Of a DNA stretch of 64,000 nucleotides, positions 46,692 to 56,312 are shown one piece after another. The translations under genes and the position numbers were made by a program. Under the pieces are notes generated by a model that worked only from the letters and a program-made list of their open reading frames with translations, made no database searches and was not told where the DNA came from. This stretch comes from Methanococcoides methylutens (GTDB taxonomy: Archaea > Halobacteriota > Methanosarcinia > Methanosarcinales > Methanosarcinaceae), in NCBI RefSeq assembly GCF_000765475.1, contig NZ_JRHO01000005.1, positions 102,460 through 166,459 of the forward strand, written 5' to 3'. Position 1 is the first letter of the stretch. Every line of letters starts with the position of its first letter.

Positions 46692-47167
46692 GTATGGAAG
46701 AAACTCCTATCCCGGAGATCCGGGTACATCCGATAAGAAATGGAACTGTCATCGATCACATCACTGCAGGACAGGCACTGAATGTTTTGAACATCCTTAA
46801 TATTCCCAACCCCTCTTCTGGTGTTGTAAGCATAATTATCAATGCTCCGAGTGTTCATGGGATCAAAGACGTTGTTAAGATCGAAGGCAGAGAGCTGAAT
46901 GTAGAAGAGGTTGACAGGATATCCCTGATCGCACCGAAAGCTACGATCAATATTATCAGGAATTTTGAGGTATCGGGGAAAACGCATGTGCACATTCCGG
47001 AAAAGGTGAGTGGTGTGGTGAAATGCATAAATCCAAATTGTATTTCTAACAGTAACGAACCTGTAACATCTAGGTTTACTGTTAAACCGGATGGGAGAAA
47101 GATCACTCTCCGCTGTTCTTATTGTGAAAGGACAATTTCAGAAGATATCGGGAATCACCTTCTCTGA
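46688..47167 (+). CDS. pyrI: Aspartate carbamoyltransferase regulatory subunit
   Basis: Allosteric subunit that binds CTP/ATP. The 159-residue protein has RNGTVIDHITAGQALNVLNIL, SKLIGI-type middle strands, and a C-terminal zinc domain with CINPNC and CSYCERTI supplying four cysteines. ATGA overlap with pyrB indicates translational coupling, keeping catalytic and regulatory chains balanced. Confidence 0.95.
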   Translation: MSMEETPIPEIRVHPIRNGTVIDHITAGQALNVLNILNIPNPSSGVVSIIINAPSVHGIKDVVKIEGRELNVEEVDRISLIAPKATINIIRNFEVSGKTHVHIPEKVSGVVKCINPNCISNSNEPVTSRFTVKPDGRKITLRCSYCERTISEDIGNHLL

Positions 47168-47291
47168 TCCTTCTCGAATTCTTTTCATTCAAACCTTTGT
47201 ATTATTTTTTTAAAATTAGAGCTCATATAGAATTCTCTATCAAATTGTCAATGATTTTGATATGAATAATTAATTAAACTTAAAAAAAGGG

Positions 47292-48083
47292 TTAGAAACC
47301 CAGGATATCATCCATTGTATAGATGCCTGGTTCTGCGTTTGCTATCCAGATAGCTGATTTCACAGCTCCTGATGCAAATGCATTTCTTGAATGGGCCTGG
47401 TGTTTGACCTCTATGCGCTCACTGCCTCCGGCGAAGAGGACTGTGTGATCGCCTACGATATCTCCACCGCGTACTGCATGAATGCCGATCTCTTTCTCCC
47501 TTGGGGCGAGACCTTCTCTTCCGTATACGAAGTCCTTCCCGCCCAGTGTTTCACTGATCACTTCAGCAGCTCTCATTGCGGTGCCGCTGGGTGCATCCTT
47601 TTTCTGGTTGTGGTGAGCTTCGATGACCTCGATATCATAATCGGAAAGGTATTTTGCAGTTTCCTGCAGTATCTTGAAGAAGACATTAACGCCCATGGAG
47701 TAATTTGGCGAAATTATGCCTGTAGTATTGTTCCTGTTAATTGCGTCCTCGATAATTGAACGCTGCTCCGGGCTGAAACCGGTAGTTCCAATTACAAGGT
47801 CAACGCCTGCATCTGCTACAATTGGTGCGTTCACAACTGTTGCAGCTGCAATTGTAAAGTCTATTACTACATCCGTTTTTGACTCTTTGAGAACTGTTGC
47901 CATATCAGCAACATCGGAGACCTCAACATCAAGCTTTCCTAACTGTGCAACCTCTCCTACATCCTTACCAATGTTCACAAGGTCGAAGGCAGCAGAAAGC
48001 TGGATCCCATCCATCTCGATTATGTTCTCGAGAAGGAGTTTCCCCATTCTTCCTGAAGCGCCGGTAACTGCTGCGTTGATCAT
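47292..48083 (-). CDS. dapB: 4-hydroxy-tetrahydrodipicolinate reductase
   Basis: NAD(P)H-dependent reductase of lysine synthesis. The 263-residue protein has the nucleotide loop VTGASGRMGKLL, GTTGFSPEQ, the catalytic EAHHNQKKDAPSGTA and a C-terminal GSERIEVKHQAHSRNAFASGA. The start ATG overlaps the dapA stop by one base. Last gene of rps17e-dapA-dapB. Confidence 0.95.
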   Translation of the reverse strand: MINAAVTGASGRMGKLLLENIIEMDGIQLSAAFDLVNIGKDVGEVAQLGKLDVEVSDVADMATVLKESKTDVVIDFTIAAATVVNAPIVADAGVDLVIGTTGFSPEQRSIIEDAINRNNTTGIISPNYSMGVNVFFKILQETAKYLSDYDIEVIEAHHNQKKDAPSGTAMRAAEVISETLGGKDFVYGREGLAPREKEIGIHAVRGGDIVGDHTVLFAGGSERIEVKHQAHSRNAFASGAVKSAIWIANAEPGIYTMDDILGF

Positions 48084-48955
48084 CAGATACACCCAAGTCC
48101 TTTCAGGCAATTGATAAGGGTCTGTTCATTCTCACTGCTTATAGGTGCAAGAGGCAATCTCAGATGACCTGTATTAAGTCCTATGAGCTCTACTGCACGC
48201 TTGACAGGGACTGGATTTGTTTCCGTGAACAAGGCACGGATAAGTGGTGCTATTTCGTAGTGGATCTGTCTTGCTGTTCTCAAGTCACCTTCATTGGTGG
48301 CATTTACCAGCTTGACCATCTTTTCCGGTACAACGTTTGCGACCACGGAGATAACTCCGCTTCCGCCAAGGCACGTTATGGGCATGGTCAGTCCATCATC
48401 GCCGGATATGACATTAAAGTCCTCATCCATCGTATTCTCGATAATCTGTGAAACCTTGTCCAGATCACCACTTGCTTCTTTGATAGCAACGATGTTATCA
48501 ACTTTTGCAAGTTCGATGATGGCATCAAGTGGCATGTCCTGGCTTGTACGTGATGGTACGTTGTAAAGGACGATGGGCATTTCCACAGCTTCTGCGATAG
48601 CCTTAAAATGAGCAATAAGTCCTGCTTTGTTCGGTTTATTATAGTAAGGAGATATTACAAGAGCGCCAGTTGCTCCCGCATCTTCGGCATGCTTTGTCAG
48701 CTCTATTGCCTCTGCCGTGTTGTTAGAACCGGTTCCGGCAAGAATAGGCACCTTTGCACAATCAACTGCGATATCAATAAGCTCCATGTGTTCCGCAGTG
48801 GACAATGTGGCTGATTCGCCAGTTGTCCCGCAGGCGGCAATTCCGGAAACTCCACCATTTTCGACAAATTCGATATTCTGTTGAAGACCTGTCTTGTCTA
48901 TGGTGTCAGCTTTTGTGAAAGGAGTTATGATAGCAGGTAATACTCCTTCGAACAT
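48083..48955 (-). CDS. dapA: 4-hydroxy-tetrahydrodipicolinate synthase
   Basis: Condenses pyruvate and aspartate semialdehyde. The 290-residue TIM barrel has GTTGESATL, the tyrosine in PIVLYNVPSRT, and the Schiff-base lysine in IVAIKEASGD. The start is set at MFEGVLPAIITPF. It follows rps17e closely and is coupled to dapB. Confidence 0.95.
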   Translation of the reverse strand: MFEGVLPAIITPFTKADTIDKTGLQQNIEFVENGGVSGIAACGTTGESATLSTAEHMELIDIAVDCAKVPILAGTGSNNTAEAIELTKHAEDAGATGALVISPYYNKPNKAGLIAHFKAIAEAVEMPIVLYNVPSRTSQDMPLDAIIELAKVDNIVAIKEASGDLDKVSQIIENTMDEDFNVISGDDGLTMPITCLGGSGVISVVANVVPEKMVKLVNATNEGDLRTARQIHYEIAPLIRALFTETNPVPVKRAVELIGLNTGHLRLPLAPISSENEQTLINCLKGLGCI

Positions 48956-48975
48956 AAAGATCAACTTCCCGAAAA

Positions 48976-49170
48976 TTAGATCTTCTTTGGGTGTGTGATC
49001 TTGCGTGTAACGTAGCCTGCGACACGGTTTCTGATGACCTTGCTCTCGATAGTTGTGTACTGTGAAACGAGAAGCTTGTTCTGGTCAAAGTCTGTTGTGA
49101 ATACGTCTCCGTGGTTGTCGATCAGGCGAAATGCAATGTTCTTGATGTTTGTCTGTCTAATATTTCCCAT
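48976..49170 (-). CDS. rps17e: 30S ribosomal protein eS17
   Basis: A 64-residue archaeal/eukaryotic small-subunit protein: [36 protein letters not shown] and a basic KITHPKK end. First gene of an operon with dapA and dapB, an order seen in other methanogens. A TATA-like GATATAAATG on the minus strand near 49245 marks its promoter. Confidence 0.93.
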   Translation of the reverse strand: MGNIRQTNIKNIAFRLIDNHGDVFTTDFDQNKLLVSQYTTIESKVIRNRVAGYVTRKITHPKKI

Positions 49171-49313
49171 TATATATCTCCAGTGTAATTTAGATAGATA
49201 TGATTAAGATTATGGCCATAATAGAAAACCTTTACATTTATATCTTTTGGATTGAGGGTACATCTTCCAGCTCTTCATTTGCTTGCATGTAGCCTATAGT
49301 AGCCTTCATGTAC

Positions 49314-49604
49314 TTACTCTATGTCTGTTTTTCCCAAAAGTCGCTCCTGTGTGGTTGCATCATTGAAAACATTCTCGCGCACACCTTTGCGATTTATATA
49401 AAGACCTATGAATACAATTACCAGTCCAAGTTCGGCATTCATGCCTACCAGAATGATGCCTGCAAGTATCACGGTAGATGCCACGAGTCCTTTGAGTGCG
49501 CCTTTCCTGTATGATGCCAGTCGTGTACGACGGAATATCCTGATATCTCGCAGGGTCAGGAAAAGGACTACGCAATATGCTGCAATGGCTATGTATTGGT
49601 ACAT
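49314..49604 (-). CDS. Small membrane protein of unknown function
   Basis: A 96-residue protein with an N-terminal span, a basic loop (RDIRIFRRTRLASYRKGALKG) and two more spans (LVASTVILAGIILVGMN, LGLVIVFIGLYIN), ending in a short polar tail. I do not recognise the family. Monocistronic, upstream of and divergent from dinB. Confidence 0.6.
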   Translation of the reverse strand: MYQYIAIAAYCVVLFLTLRDIRIFRRTRLASYRKGALKGLVASTVILAGIILVGMNAELGLVIVFIGLYINRKGVRENVFNDATTQERLLGKTDIE

Positions 49605-49787
49605 TTTTACCTTCCGTGTATTTTTGATATTTATGTCGATATCTTACTCATCTTCATACATTCCATGCATAAAATCCTTTGCCAGGCTGCATGTTGTCTG
49701 ATCAGCAATTGTATTTGGAAAGCTAATAAGTGTGTTCCCTATAATGTCCATAAACATTTTTAATAATGCCACTCATGAGCTTGACCG

Positions 49788-50867
49788 GTGAAAAACATTA
49801 AGATAATATTCCATGTGGATATGGACAGCTTCTATTCATCAGTAGAGACTGCAGTAGATACGAAGCTAAAGGGTCTGCCTGTAGTTGTGGGCTCTGATCC
49901 AATGAATGGTGAGGGTAGGGGTGTCGTTAGCACCTGTTCCTATGAGGCACGTGAATATGGCATACATTCGGCCATGCCTATCTCAAAGGCCTATCGTCTT
50001 TGTCCCAATGCTGTCTATCTCCGTGTAAATATGCCCCTTTACAAAAAGGTCTCCGCAAATATAATGGATATTCTAAGGAGTTACTCTTCTAAGTTCCAGC
50101 AGGTAAGTGTGGATGAAGCTTATCTTGATGTAACTGACCTTGTATCTGATTTTGATGCAGCGGCTGATCTGGCATTGAAGATAAAGGAAGAGGTCCATCT
50201 CAAAGAAGGGATCACCTGCTCTATAGGTTTAGCTCCTAACAAGTCCATTGCAAAGATAGCTTCTGATTACCAGAAACCCGATGGATTAACCGTGGTAAGG
50301 CCGGAAGATGTGAGAAGTTTCCTGTTTCCACTGGATGTTTCAAGGATATCCGGCGTAGGCAAAAAGACCTCTTCCTTGCTTAATGGTATCGGCATCCGGA
50401 CCATTGGTGATCTGGCAGGATACGATGTGCAGGCTTTGCGTGAACGTTTCGGTAAGTTTGGTCTTGTGATGCACCAGCTTGCAAATGGGTTGGATGATAG
50501 AAGTGTTATGGAGAGGGGGGATGTAAAATCGATCAGCAAGGAAGATACGTTTGACCGGGATACTTCTGATATGGATCTTGTGGAAAATGTGATCGATACT
50601 CTTTCAGAGAATGTACATACTTCCCTTTTGAAAAAGAAATACCTGTTCAAGACAGTTACCATAAAAGTGAGACTTGAAGACTTTACAACATACACAAGAG
50701 CAAAGACACTGGGTGCTTATTCAAGTGATCTTTCTGCCATCAAAAGGACCTCAAAGATACTTCTTCAGGAATTCAGGGGCAGGGGCAAGCTCCGGCTGGT
50801 GGGTGTTGGGGTTACGAAGCTTGACAAAATGGATGAAAAACAAACACGACTTACTGATTTTTTTTAA
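49788..50867 (+). CDS. dinB: Y-family DNA polymerase IV
   Basis: Translesion DNA polymerase. The 359-residue protein has the metal site FHVDMDSFYSSVE, the second acidic pair in QQVSVDEAYLDVTD, the palm GLAPNKSIAKIASDYQKPDG, a helix-hairpin-helix (ISGVGKKTSSLLNGIGI) and the little-finger domain. The last residues QTRLTDFF are a canonical PCNA-interacting peptide. The start is GTG at 49788. It converges with the DUF1624 gene with one base between stops. Confidence 0.94.
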   Translation: MKNIKIIFHVDMDSFYSSVETAVDTKLKGLPVVVGSDPMNGEGRGVVSTCSYEAREYGIHSAMPISKAYRLCPNAVYLRVNMPLYKKVSANIMDILRSYSSKFQQVSVDEAYLDVTDLVSDFDAAADLALKIKEEVHLKEGITCSIGLAPNKSIAKIASDYQKPDGLTVVRPEDVRSFLFPLDVSRISGVGKKTSSLLNGIGIRTIGDLAGYDVQALRERFGKFGLVMHQLANGLDDRSVMERGDVKSISKEDTFDRDTSDMDLVENVIDTLSENVHTSLLKKKYLFKTVTIKVRLEDFTTYTRAKTLGAYSSDLSAIKRTSKILLQEFRGRGKLRLVGVGVTKLDKMDEKQTRLTDFF

Positions 50868-50868
50868 C

Positions 50869-51639
50869 TCATGGGTAAAGTTGGCTCAGATCTGCAATGC
50901 CTGTGGCATATAATAATATCACAAGTGCCGGTTGATGCAACAAATAGATCAGCAATGATCTCTCTCCCATGTAACAGAGAGTTTTTACAGTCAACAGGTC
51001 TGAAATATTCGGCATCCTGTATATCAGGGATATCCTGTTGTAGTCTGGATATAATGAATTTCCCAGAAAGATCCCCAGGAGCAAAATTCCGAACCACGGG
51101 AAAATGGGGAAGTAATCATATGAATGAAATCCGTCCGATCGAAGTCCAAGCCAGAAAAGCCATGTACTCCCTATGGCAAAGGTCTGCATCCACGATCCGA
51201 TGACAATAACAGGTATGGCAAGCATGAGGTTTGCCACCTTATATCTTAGGAATGGGTATGCAAGGATGATGGCAACTCCGATGAAATGGAGTATGCCAAA
51301 CACGATCACACCGTCTCTGAGAAAAATGTAGCTGCCAGCAGTTATGATCATTCCCCATAGGAAAATCTTAAGCCCCCTTTTTGTGTATTTCATGAGTCCG
51401 TTTTCTGGATCATGTATTCTCTTTTTTCTGGAATTACTAAGGGACAGTGAGATTCCGACGATTATTATGAACAGTATTGCACTGAGCCTTCCAAAAATGA
51501 ATCCTGCTCCTGATGCGAGGTTGATGTCATAGGCACCCATGTGGTTGATATCGTATAGTAGATGAAATCCAACCATCATTATGATAGCTATGCCTCTTAG
51601 AAGGTCTATTTCCCAGAATCGTTCATGAAGTTCTGTCAT
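50869..51639 (-). CDS. DUF1624/HGSNAT-like membrane acyltransferase
   Basis: A 256-residue polytopic membrane protein with the N-terminal motif FWEIDLLRGIAIIMMVGFHLLYD, typical of DUF1624 and heparan-alpha-glucosaminide N-acetyltransferase-like proteins, and FPIFPWFGILLLGIFLG plus YLLHQPALV toward the end. About seven spans. Likely acetylates a sugar or lipid at the membrane; substrate unknown. Confidence 0.8.
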   Translation of the reverse strand: MTELHERFWEIDLLRGIAIIMMVGFHLLYDINHMGAYDINLASGAGFIFGRLSAILFIIIVGISLSLSNSRKKRIHDPENGLMKYTKRGLKIFLWGMIITAGSYIFLRDGVIVFGILHFIGVAIILAYPFLRYKVANLMLAIPVIVIGSWMQTFAIGSTWLFWLGLRSDGFHSYDYFPIFPWFGILLLGIFLGNSLYPDYNRISLIYRMPNISDLLTVKTLCYMGERSLLIYLLHQPALVILLYATGIADLSQLYP

Positions 51640-51729
51640 CCGTTCCCCGGCTTATCAGAATTAAGTTGCAATATCTAAAAAATGTATGTCAGAATAAATG
51701 CTAAAGTAAAAAACTATGAGTGCAAATTA

Positions 51730-52155
51730 TCACTCAGGTTTTTTTCTTTTCTTGCGGAATGCAGATGAGAGATCAACTGCGTATGTTCCATCCTGTTTTA
51801 TCGCCATCACAATTTCGTCACGCTCAAGAAGTGAGTTAAGGTTCAGTTCATAGGATCCAGGTCCGAGTATCCTTACGGATTCAACTCTTTCTCCTTCTTC
51901 CTCAACAACTTCTCTTTCCTGGTGCTCAATGCCTATTATATCATCAATTTCCTTGATGAACTGGTCTGCGGGATCTTCTACTTCTGTCTCTTCTTTTTCA
52001 GGCAGCTCTTCAGCAGCAACATCTTCTATCTCTGTTTTTGGTTCCATGTCCTTGACGTAGAGGAACTTGTTCCATCCACAGTTCGGACAGCCGCTTAGAA
52101 TTACCTCGGCCCCGTCTTCAAATATTTTTTCGCATCGGGTACATTTGTGTGGCAT
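51730..52155 (-). CDS. Zn-ribbon protein (COG3364-like)
   Basis: A 141-residue protein with an N-terminal zinc ribbon (CTRCEKIF and CPNCGWNKF), a long acidic disordered middle, and a C-terminal beta domain (ILGPGSYELNLNSLLERDEIVMAIKQDGTYAVDL). The layout matches the conserved archaeal Zn-ribbon family COG3364; haloarchaeal members lie next to replication-origin genes. Function unknown. Confidence 0.75.
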   Translation of the reverse strand: MPHKCTRCEKIFEDGAEVILSGCPNCGWNKFLYVKDMEPKTEIEDVAAEELPEKEETEVEDPADQFIKEIDDIIGIEHQEREVVEEEGERVESVRILGPGSYELNLNSLLERDEIVMAIKQDGTYAVDLSSAFRKKRKKPE

Positions 52156-52334
52156 CTATTCACCGTTTCCCCTATTGGTTGTGATATATTTAAAGATTTA
52201 TGGCACGAACTTTTTGAAAGGTGATCATATCTCTGGTGAATATGGTCAAAATCTAACTGCTGAAGCGTGATATGCGCAACCTTTATCTATCATCACTCCG
52301 TTAGAAGGGCTACAAGCGTGAATACTCACTCTGA

Positions 52335-52409
52335 AGCGGGGTGGGGTAGCCAGGAGATCCCGACGGGCTCATAACCCGTAGACCGATGGTTCGAATCCAT
52401 CCCCCGCTA
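52335..52409 (+). tRNA. Initiator tRNA-Met(CAT), copy 1
   Basis: 75 nt without encoded CCA. Begins AGCGGGG, so the first pair is A1-T72, the archaeal/eukaryal initiator trait. The anticodon stem ACGGG/CCCGT carries consecutive G-C pairs next to the loop CTCATAA, another initiator trait. T loop TTCGAAT. Confidence 0.94.
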
Positions 52410-52600
52410 TAAACTTTCTTTCTGAGATTGTTTTGCTAAGAGATAACTTATTTTCTCTTTGAGTTTTTTGTATTGTCGCTTTACTTCAATATCTTTGACA
52501 TCCGGTCGTTCATCTTTGAACGGTTCGTTGTTATTGCGTTGGCAACCTTTATCTACCATCAAATCGTTAGAAGGGCTGCAAGCGTGAATACTCACTCTGA

Positions 52601-52675
52601 AGCGGGGTGGGGTAGCCAGGAGATCCCGACGGGCTCATAACCCGTAGACCGATGGTTCGAATCCATCCCCCGCTA
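52601..52675 (+). tRNA. Initiator tRNA-Met(CAT), copy 2
   Basis: Identical by eye to copy 1, with A1-T72, G-C-rich anticodon stem and anticodon CAT. Lies 266 bp downstream of copy 1, with its own copied upstream region. Confidence 0.94.
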
Positions 52676-52837
52676 TATTCTTTCCTTTTGATATAAATCT
52701 GATAAGAGCTTTCTATGTGTTTTTCTTGTTCTTAGAGGCCTTTTTTCAAAAGGTTATTAAATAAAGATGGCATTTTTGTGTCAGGTCAATTTAATATTTG
52801 CTACTTTCATATGAAAATTATACAGGATGATTCTTAA

Positions 52838-54157
52838 ATGGTAATGGACAAACTCGGCAGCTCCCTGCAGGATGCACTAAAAAAACTGGTTGGCGCCGGC
52901 CGTATAGATGAGAAAACGGTCAATGAGGTTGTAAAAGATATACAGAGGGCATTACTTCAGGCAGATGTCAATGTCAAGCTTGTTATGAAGATGTCCAGTC
53001 ACATAAAGGAGCGTGCATTGAAGGAGGAAGTCCCTTCAGGCATGAATCCTCGTGAACATGTTATCAGGATCGTCTATCAGGAACTTATCAATATTGTGGG
53101 CAAGAGTGCTGACATTCCTCTAAAGCCGCAGAAGATCATGATGATCGGTCTGCAGGGTAGCGGTAAGACAACTACTACCTCAAAGCTTTCACGCTATTTC
53201 CAGAGGAAAGGTTTGAAACCAGCTGTCGTTTGTGCTGACACCTTCCGTCCGGGTGCATTCCAGCAGCTCAGTACTCTCTGTACTAAACTGAACGTGCCGT
53301 TCTACGGTGAAGAGGGCAATCCTGATGCAGTTGGCATTGTGGAAAGGGGTCTGAAAGAGCTCGAAAAGAACGATGTCCTTATTGTGGATACGGCTGGCAG
53401 ACACTCGCTGGAAGCTGATCTTATCGATGAGATGGAGCAGATCCACAAGGTCGCACAACCTGATTACAAATTGCTTGTACTTGACGGTGCTATTGGCCAG
53501 CAGGCAAGTGAACAAGCAAAGGCATTCAATGATTCGGTTGGCATTTCCGGTGTTGTGATCTCCAAACTGGATGGTACTGCTAAGGGTGGTGGCGCACTAT
53601 CTGCTGTTTCTGAAACGAATTCATCCATTGCATTTATTGGGGTGGGTGAGACTCCGGATGATCTTGAGAAATTTGAGCCGGACAGGTTCATCTCCAGACT
53701 TCTGGGAATGGGTGACATTAAATCACTTATTGAAAAGGCAGAGGAGACATTTTCTGAAGAAGACATTGACATGGAAGCCATGATGAAGGGTCGTTTCACT
53801 CTTAAGGATATGTACTCCCAGCTTGAGGCCATGAATAAGATGGGTCCAATGAAGCAGATCATGCAGATGCTGCCTATGGGTGGTATGGGTATGAAACTTT
53901 CAGACGATGCATACAAGGTCACCGAGGATAAAATGGGACGTTATCGTATCCTTATGGATTCTATGACTGAGGAAGAATTGCTTAACCCAAGGCTTATCGG
54001 CAGTTCCAGGATCAAAAGGATCTCAATGGGTTCAGGAAGCAATCCTGAGGATGTGCGTGAACTTTTGAAGTATCATAAGATGATGCAAAACGCAATGAAA
54101 GGACTTCGTGGTGGAAAGTTCAACATGCAGAAAATGATGAAAAAATTCGGTATGTGA
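52838..54157 (+). CDS. srp54: Signal recognition particle protein SRP54
   Basis: GTPase that binds signal peptides and 7S RNA and delivers ribosomes to the FtsY receptor. The 439-residue protein has the N helix bundle, G1 [19 protein letters not shown], the TKLD-type [10 protein letters not shown], and the Met-rich M domain ([16 protein letters not shown] through MMKKFGM) with the RNA-binding [12 protein letters not shown]. Monocistronic. Confidence 0.97.
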   Translation: MVMDKLGSSLQDALKKLVGAGRIDEKTVNEVVKDIQRALLQADVNVKLVMKMSSHIKERALKEEVPSGMNPREHVIRIVYQELINIVGKSADIPLKPQKIMMIGLQGSGKTTTTSKLSRYFQRKGLKPAVVCADTFRPGAFQQLSTLCTKLNVPFYGEEGNPDAVGIVERGLKELEKNDVLIVDTAGRHSLEADLIDEMEQIHKVAQPDYKLLVLDGAIGQQASEQAKAFNDSVGISGVVISKLDGTAKGGGALSAVSETNSSIAFIGVGETPDDLEKFEPDRFISRLLGMGDIKSLIEKAEETFSEEDIDMEAMMKGRFTLKDMYSQLEAMNKMGPMKQIMQMLPMGGMGMKLSDDAYKVTEDKMGRYRILMDSMTEEELLNPRLIGSSRIKRISMGSGSNPEDVRELLKYHKMMQNAMKGLRGGKFNMQKMMKKFGM

Positions 54158-54318
54158 ACGGATATGGAGGTTTTTGCCTCCTGTCACATTACAAACAATG
54201 TCTCATTAAACAGAAGATTGCTAACAGCTGTGATCTGCTAGCATTCAATCATTTTTGCGGGTATGTATTTAAAAATTAATTATTTATGTGTCGATATGCC
54301 TTTCATATTCTCTTTTTA

Positions 54319-54576
54319 TCAAGGCTGAGCCTTTCCCAGTTCTGATTTTGCCATCATGTTAGAACCGAATACGTATACAATAATGATGAATCCAAGCCAC
54401 ATGAAATGTTTTCCGATTTCAGCTCCTCCGGCATATATGCCAGCTTGGTCCGCATATTTGAGCAAAAGACCAGTACCAAGAATCAGCATGTCGATTTTAG
54501 CGATCTTCCTGTTTCGTCTTGTGATCTCCAGATATTCCTGCCTTGCGACATTATACTCTTTTTTCTCTGCTTTCAA
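54319..54576 (-). CDS. Small membrane protein of unknown function
   Basis: An 85-residue protein: basic N-terminal helix (EYLEITRRNRKIAK), then two hydrophobic spans (IDMLILGTGLLLKYA and FMWLGFIIIVYVFGS). Not recognised. It lies 14 nt after the sua5 stop on the same strand and may be cotranscribed with it. Confidence 0.6.
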   Translation of the reverse strand: MKAEKKEYNVARQEYLEITRRNRKIAKIDMLILGTGLLLKYADQAGIYAGGAEIGKHFMWLGFIIIVYVFGSNMMAKSELGKAQP

Positions 54577-54590
54577 TTGATCCCTTCCGT

Positions 54591-55649
54591 TTATGCATTG
54601 ATTATCCTGTCAGCTGCTTTCCTCAATCGATTAAAGACCGCTGCTCCAATACCTTCCTTATTCAGTGTCCCATCGACTATGATGAGATCAATATTTGTAC
54701 TATCAAGATGTCGCAGACCCATAAATATACTACGGGCAGCTTGTGATGGCGTATTCCTTTTCCCGAGGGAGTATATTTCATCGGCATTAACGACTTTTGC
54801 AGTTTCCTCGGTAACAAAAAGACCTACTCTTTCTCCTTCCCGATGGCAGTCCAACACAATCTCGGTCATTGCTTTGTGGACATCTTTAATGTTGCCTTCG
54901 ATAAGAATTACCTTCGTCTTTGGTGAGTAGTGAGTATATTTCATGCCTGGTGAGCGTGCGACCTCACTCTCTTCAAGTGTTCTGTCTGCATATCCGATCC
55001 GTACATCACCAACACATTTCCTGATGTCTTCTGCGGTGATATGTCCAGGGCGCAATATGGTAGGTATGTCGCCTGTCATATCAACAACAGTGGATTCAAG
55101 TCCTATGTCTGTAGGGCCACCATCCAGAATGGCATCGATCTTACCATCCAGGTCGTTAAAAACATGCTCAGCAGTTGTGGGGCTTGGACTTCCGGACGTA
55201 TTGGCACTGGGCGCAGCTAATGTTTTATCTGATCTTTGGATAAGCTCAAGGGCTACGGGGTTGTCTGGCACCCTCAGGCCTACGGTGTTAAGCCCGCCGG
55301 TGGTTACATCGGGAACAACGTCCTTTGCCTTTAGAATGAGGGTAAGGGGCCCTGGCCAGAATTGTTCCATAAGTTTGAAAGCGTTTGCAGGTATCTCTTC
55401 TGCAAGTTCAGAACACTGGTCTATATTTGCTATATGAACTATGAGGGGATTGTCGGCAGGCCTGCCTTTTGCCTTGAATATCTTATGTACTGCATCGGCG
55501 TTCAGTGCATCGGCACCGAGGCCATACACAGTCTCGGTCGGAAAGGCAACTGTTCCTCCTTCCCTGATTATGCCGGCAGCTTGTTTAAGTCCTGCTTCAA
55601 AGTCCTTATCATCACTTTTAAAGACCAATGTCCTGCTTTTCATGTTCAT
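54591..55649 (-). CDS. sua5: L-threonylcarbamoyladenylate synthase (Sua5)
   Basis: Makes threonylcarbamoyl-AMP for the t6A modification at tRNA position 37. The 352-residue protein is the two-domain Sua5 form: an N-terminal YrdC domain (FPTETVYGLGADA, KGRPADNPLIVHI, APSANTSGSPSPTTAEHV) joined to a C-terminal Rossmann-like Sua5 domain (from about RSPGMKYTHYSPK). An ATG two codons later is an alternative start. Confidence 0.93.
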   Translation of the reverse strand: MNMKSRTLVFKSDDKDFEAGLKQAAGIIREGGTVAFPTETVYGLGADALNADAVHKIFKAKGRPADNPLIVHIANIDQCSELAEEIPANAFKLMEQFWPGPLTLILKAKDVVPDVTTGGLNTVGLRVPDNPVALELIQRSDKTLAAPSANTSGSPSPTTAEHVFNDLDGKIDAILDGGPTDIGLESTVVDMTGDIPTILRPGHITAEDIRKCVGDVRIGYADRTLEESEVARSPGMKYTHYSPKTKVILIEGNIKDVHKAMTEIVLDCHREGERVGLFVTEETAKVVNADEIYSLGKRNTPSQAARSIFMGLRHLDSTNIDLIIVDGTLNKEGIGAAVFNRLRKAADRIINA

Positions 55650-55662
55650 CTTGCGGGATACT

Positions 55663-56040
55663 TTATTCAGACTTTGCTTTTAATTTGCCTATGGGGCAAG
55701 ATTCTTTTTGGCAGTCTTTGCCATACTCGTCGATGACTGATCCCTTGCATAGGCCAACGCCATGCCTGTGAGCTGCTCTTCCGATCATGTGGGCTGCAAT
55801 AGGTGCGGTCAGGAACAGGAACAGGCCAACTGTTATGGCCTTTACTCCTATGGGGCTGAAACCTACCTTCACAAGGATGCTCATCATCACTCCGAAGGTA
55901 CCCAGGGTGCCGATCTTTGTGGTTGCATGGAGCCTGTTATAGACATCCGGCAGGCGCAGTAGTCCGACCATGCCCAGGAACACGAAGAATACTCCGATCA
56001 GGAGCAGTATGGTACTTGCTACATCCAGTGCAATATCCAT
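55663..56040 (-). CDS. mrpG: Mrp Na+/H+ antiporter subunit G
   Basis: A 125-residue subunit with three spans and the family core LGTFGVMMSILVKVGFSP following LPDVYNRLHATTK. The C-terminal tail carries two cysteines (CKGS, CPIG) that are not typical of bacterial MrpG. Last gene of the operon, 5 nt after mrpF. Confidence 0.9.
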   Translation of the reverse strand: MDIALDVASTILLLIGVFFVFLGMVGLLRLPDVYNRLHATTKIGTLGTFGVMMSILVKVGFSPIGVKAITVGLFLFLTAPIAAHMIGRAAHRHGVGLCKGSVIDEYGKDCQKESCPIGKLKAKSE

Positions 56041-56045
56041 TGTTG

Positions 56046-56312
56046 TCAGAATACCGCCCCCTCATCAAGGTATTTGGATATTGTAACGGTGCCGACAAAT
56101 GATATGATTGCAAGTACAAGGGCAACATCCATGAAGAATACTGATCCCTGCACGTATGAGTAGATACCAAGTATTGCAACAATGACCGTTGTCATGGCAT
56201 CCACGGCTATCACACGATCGGGTATTGTAGGTCCTTTAATGACTCTGTATATGCATGGTATGATGGCGATGACCATGAATGTCAGTGATATGTCAAGTAG
56301 TAATGAGTTCAT
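56046..56312 (-). CDS. mrpF: Mrp Na+/H+ antiporter subunit F
   Basis: An 88-residue three-span subunit with the conserved GPTIPDRVIAVDAMTTV segment containing the important aspartates. Overlaps mrpE by 4 nt. Confidence 0.92.
   Translation of the reverse strand: MNSLLLDISLTFMVIAIIPCIYRVIKGPTIPDRVIAVDAMTTVIVAILGIYSYVQGSVFFMDVALVLAIISFVGTVTISKYLDEGAVF

Larger units (their letters stand above)
52276..52675 (+). repeat. Duplicated initiator tRNA unit
   Basis: Two nearly identical 134-bp segments (52276-52409 and 52542-52675, offset 266 bp) each hold an upstream region beginning GCAACCTTTATCTA, a shared GTTAGAAGGGCT and AAGCGTGAATACTCACTCTGA leader, and a complete initiator tRNA-Met. The promoter region was therefore copied with the gene. 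Confidence 0.88.
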
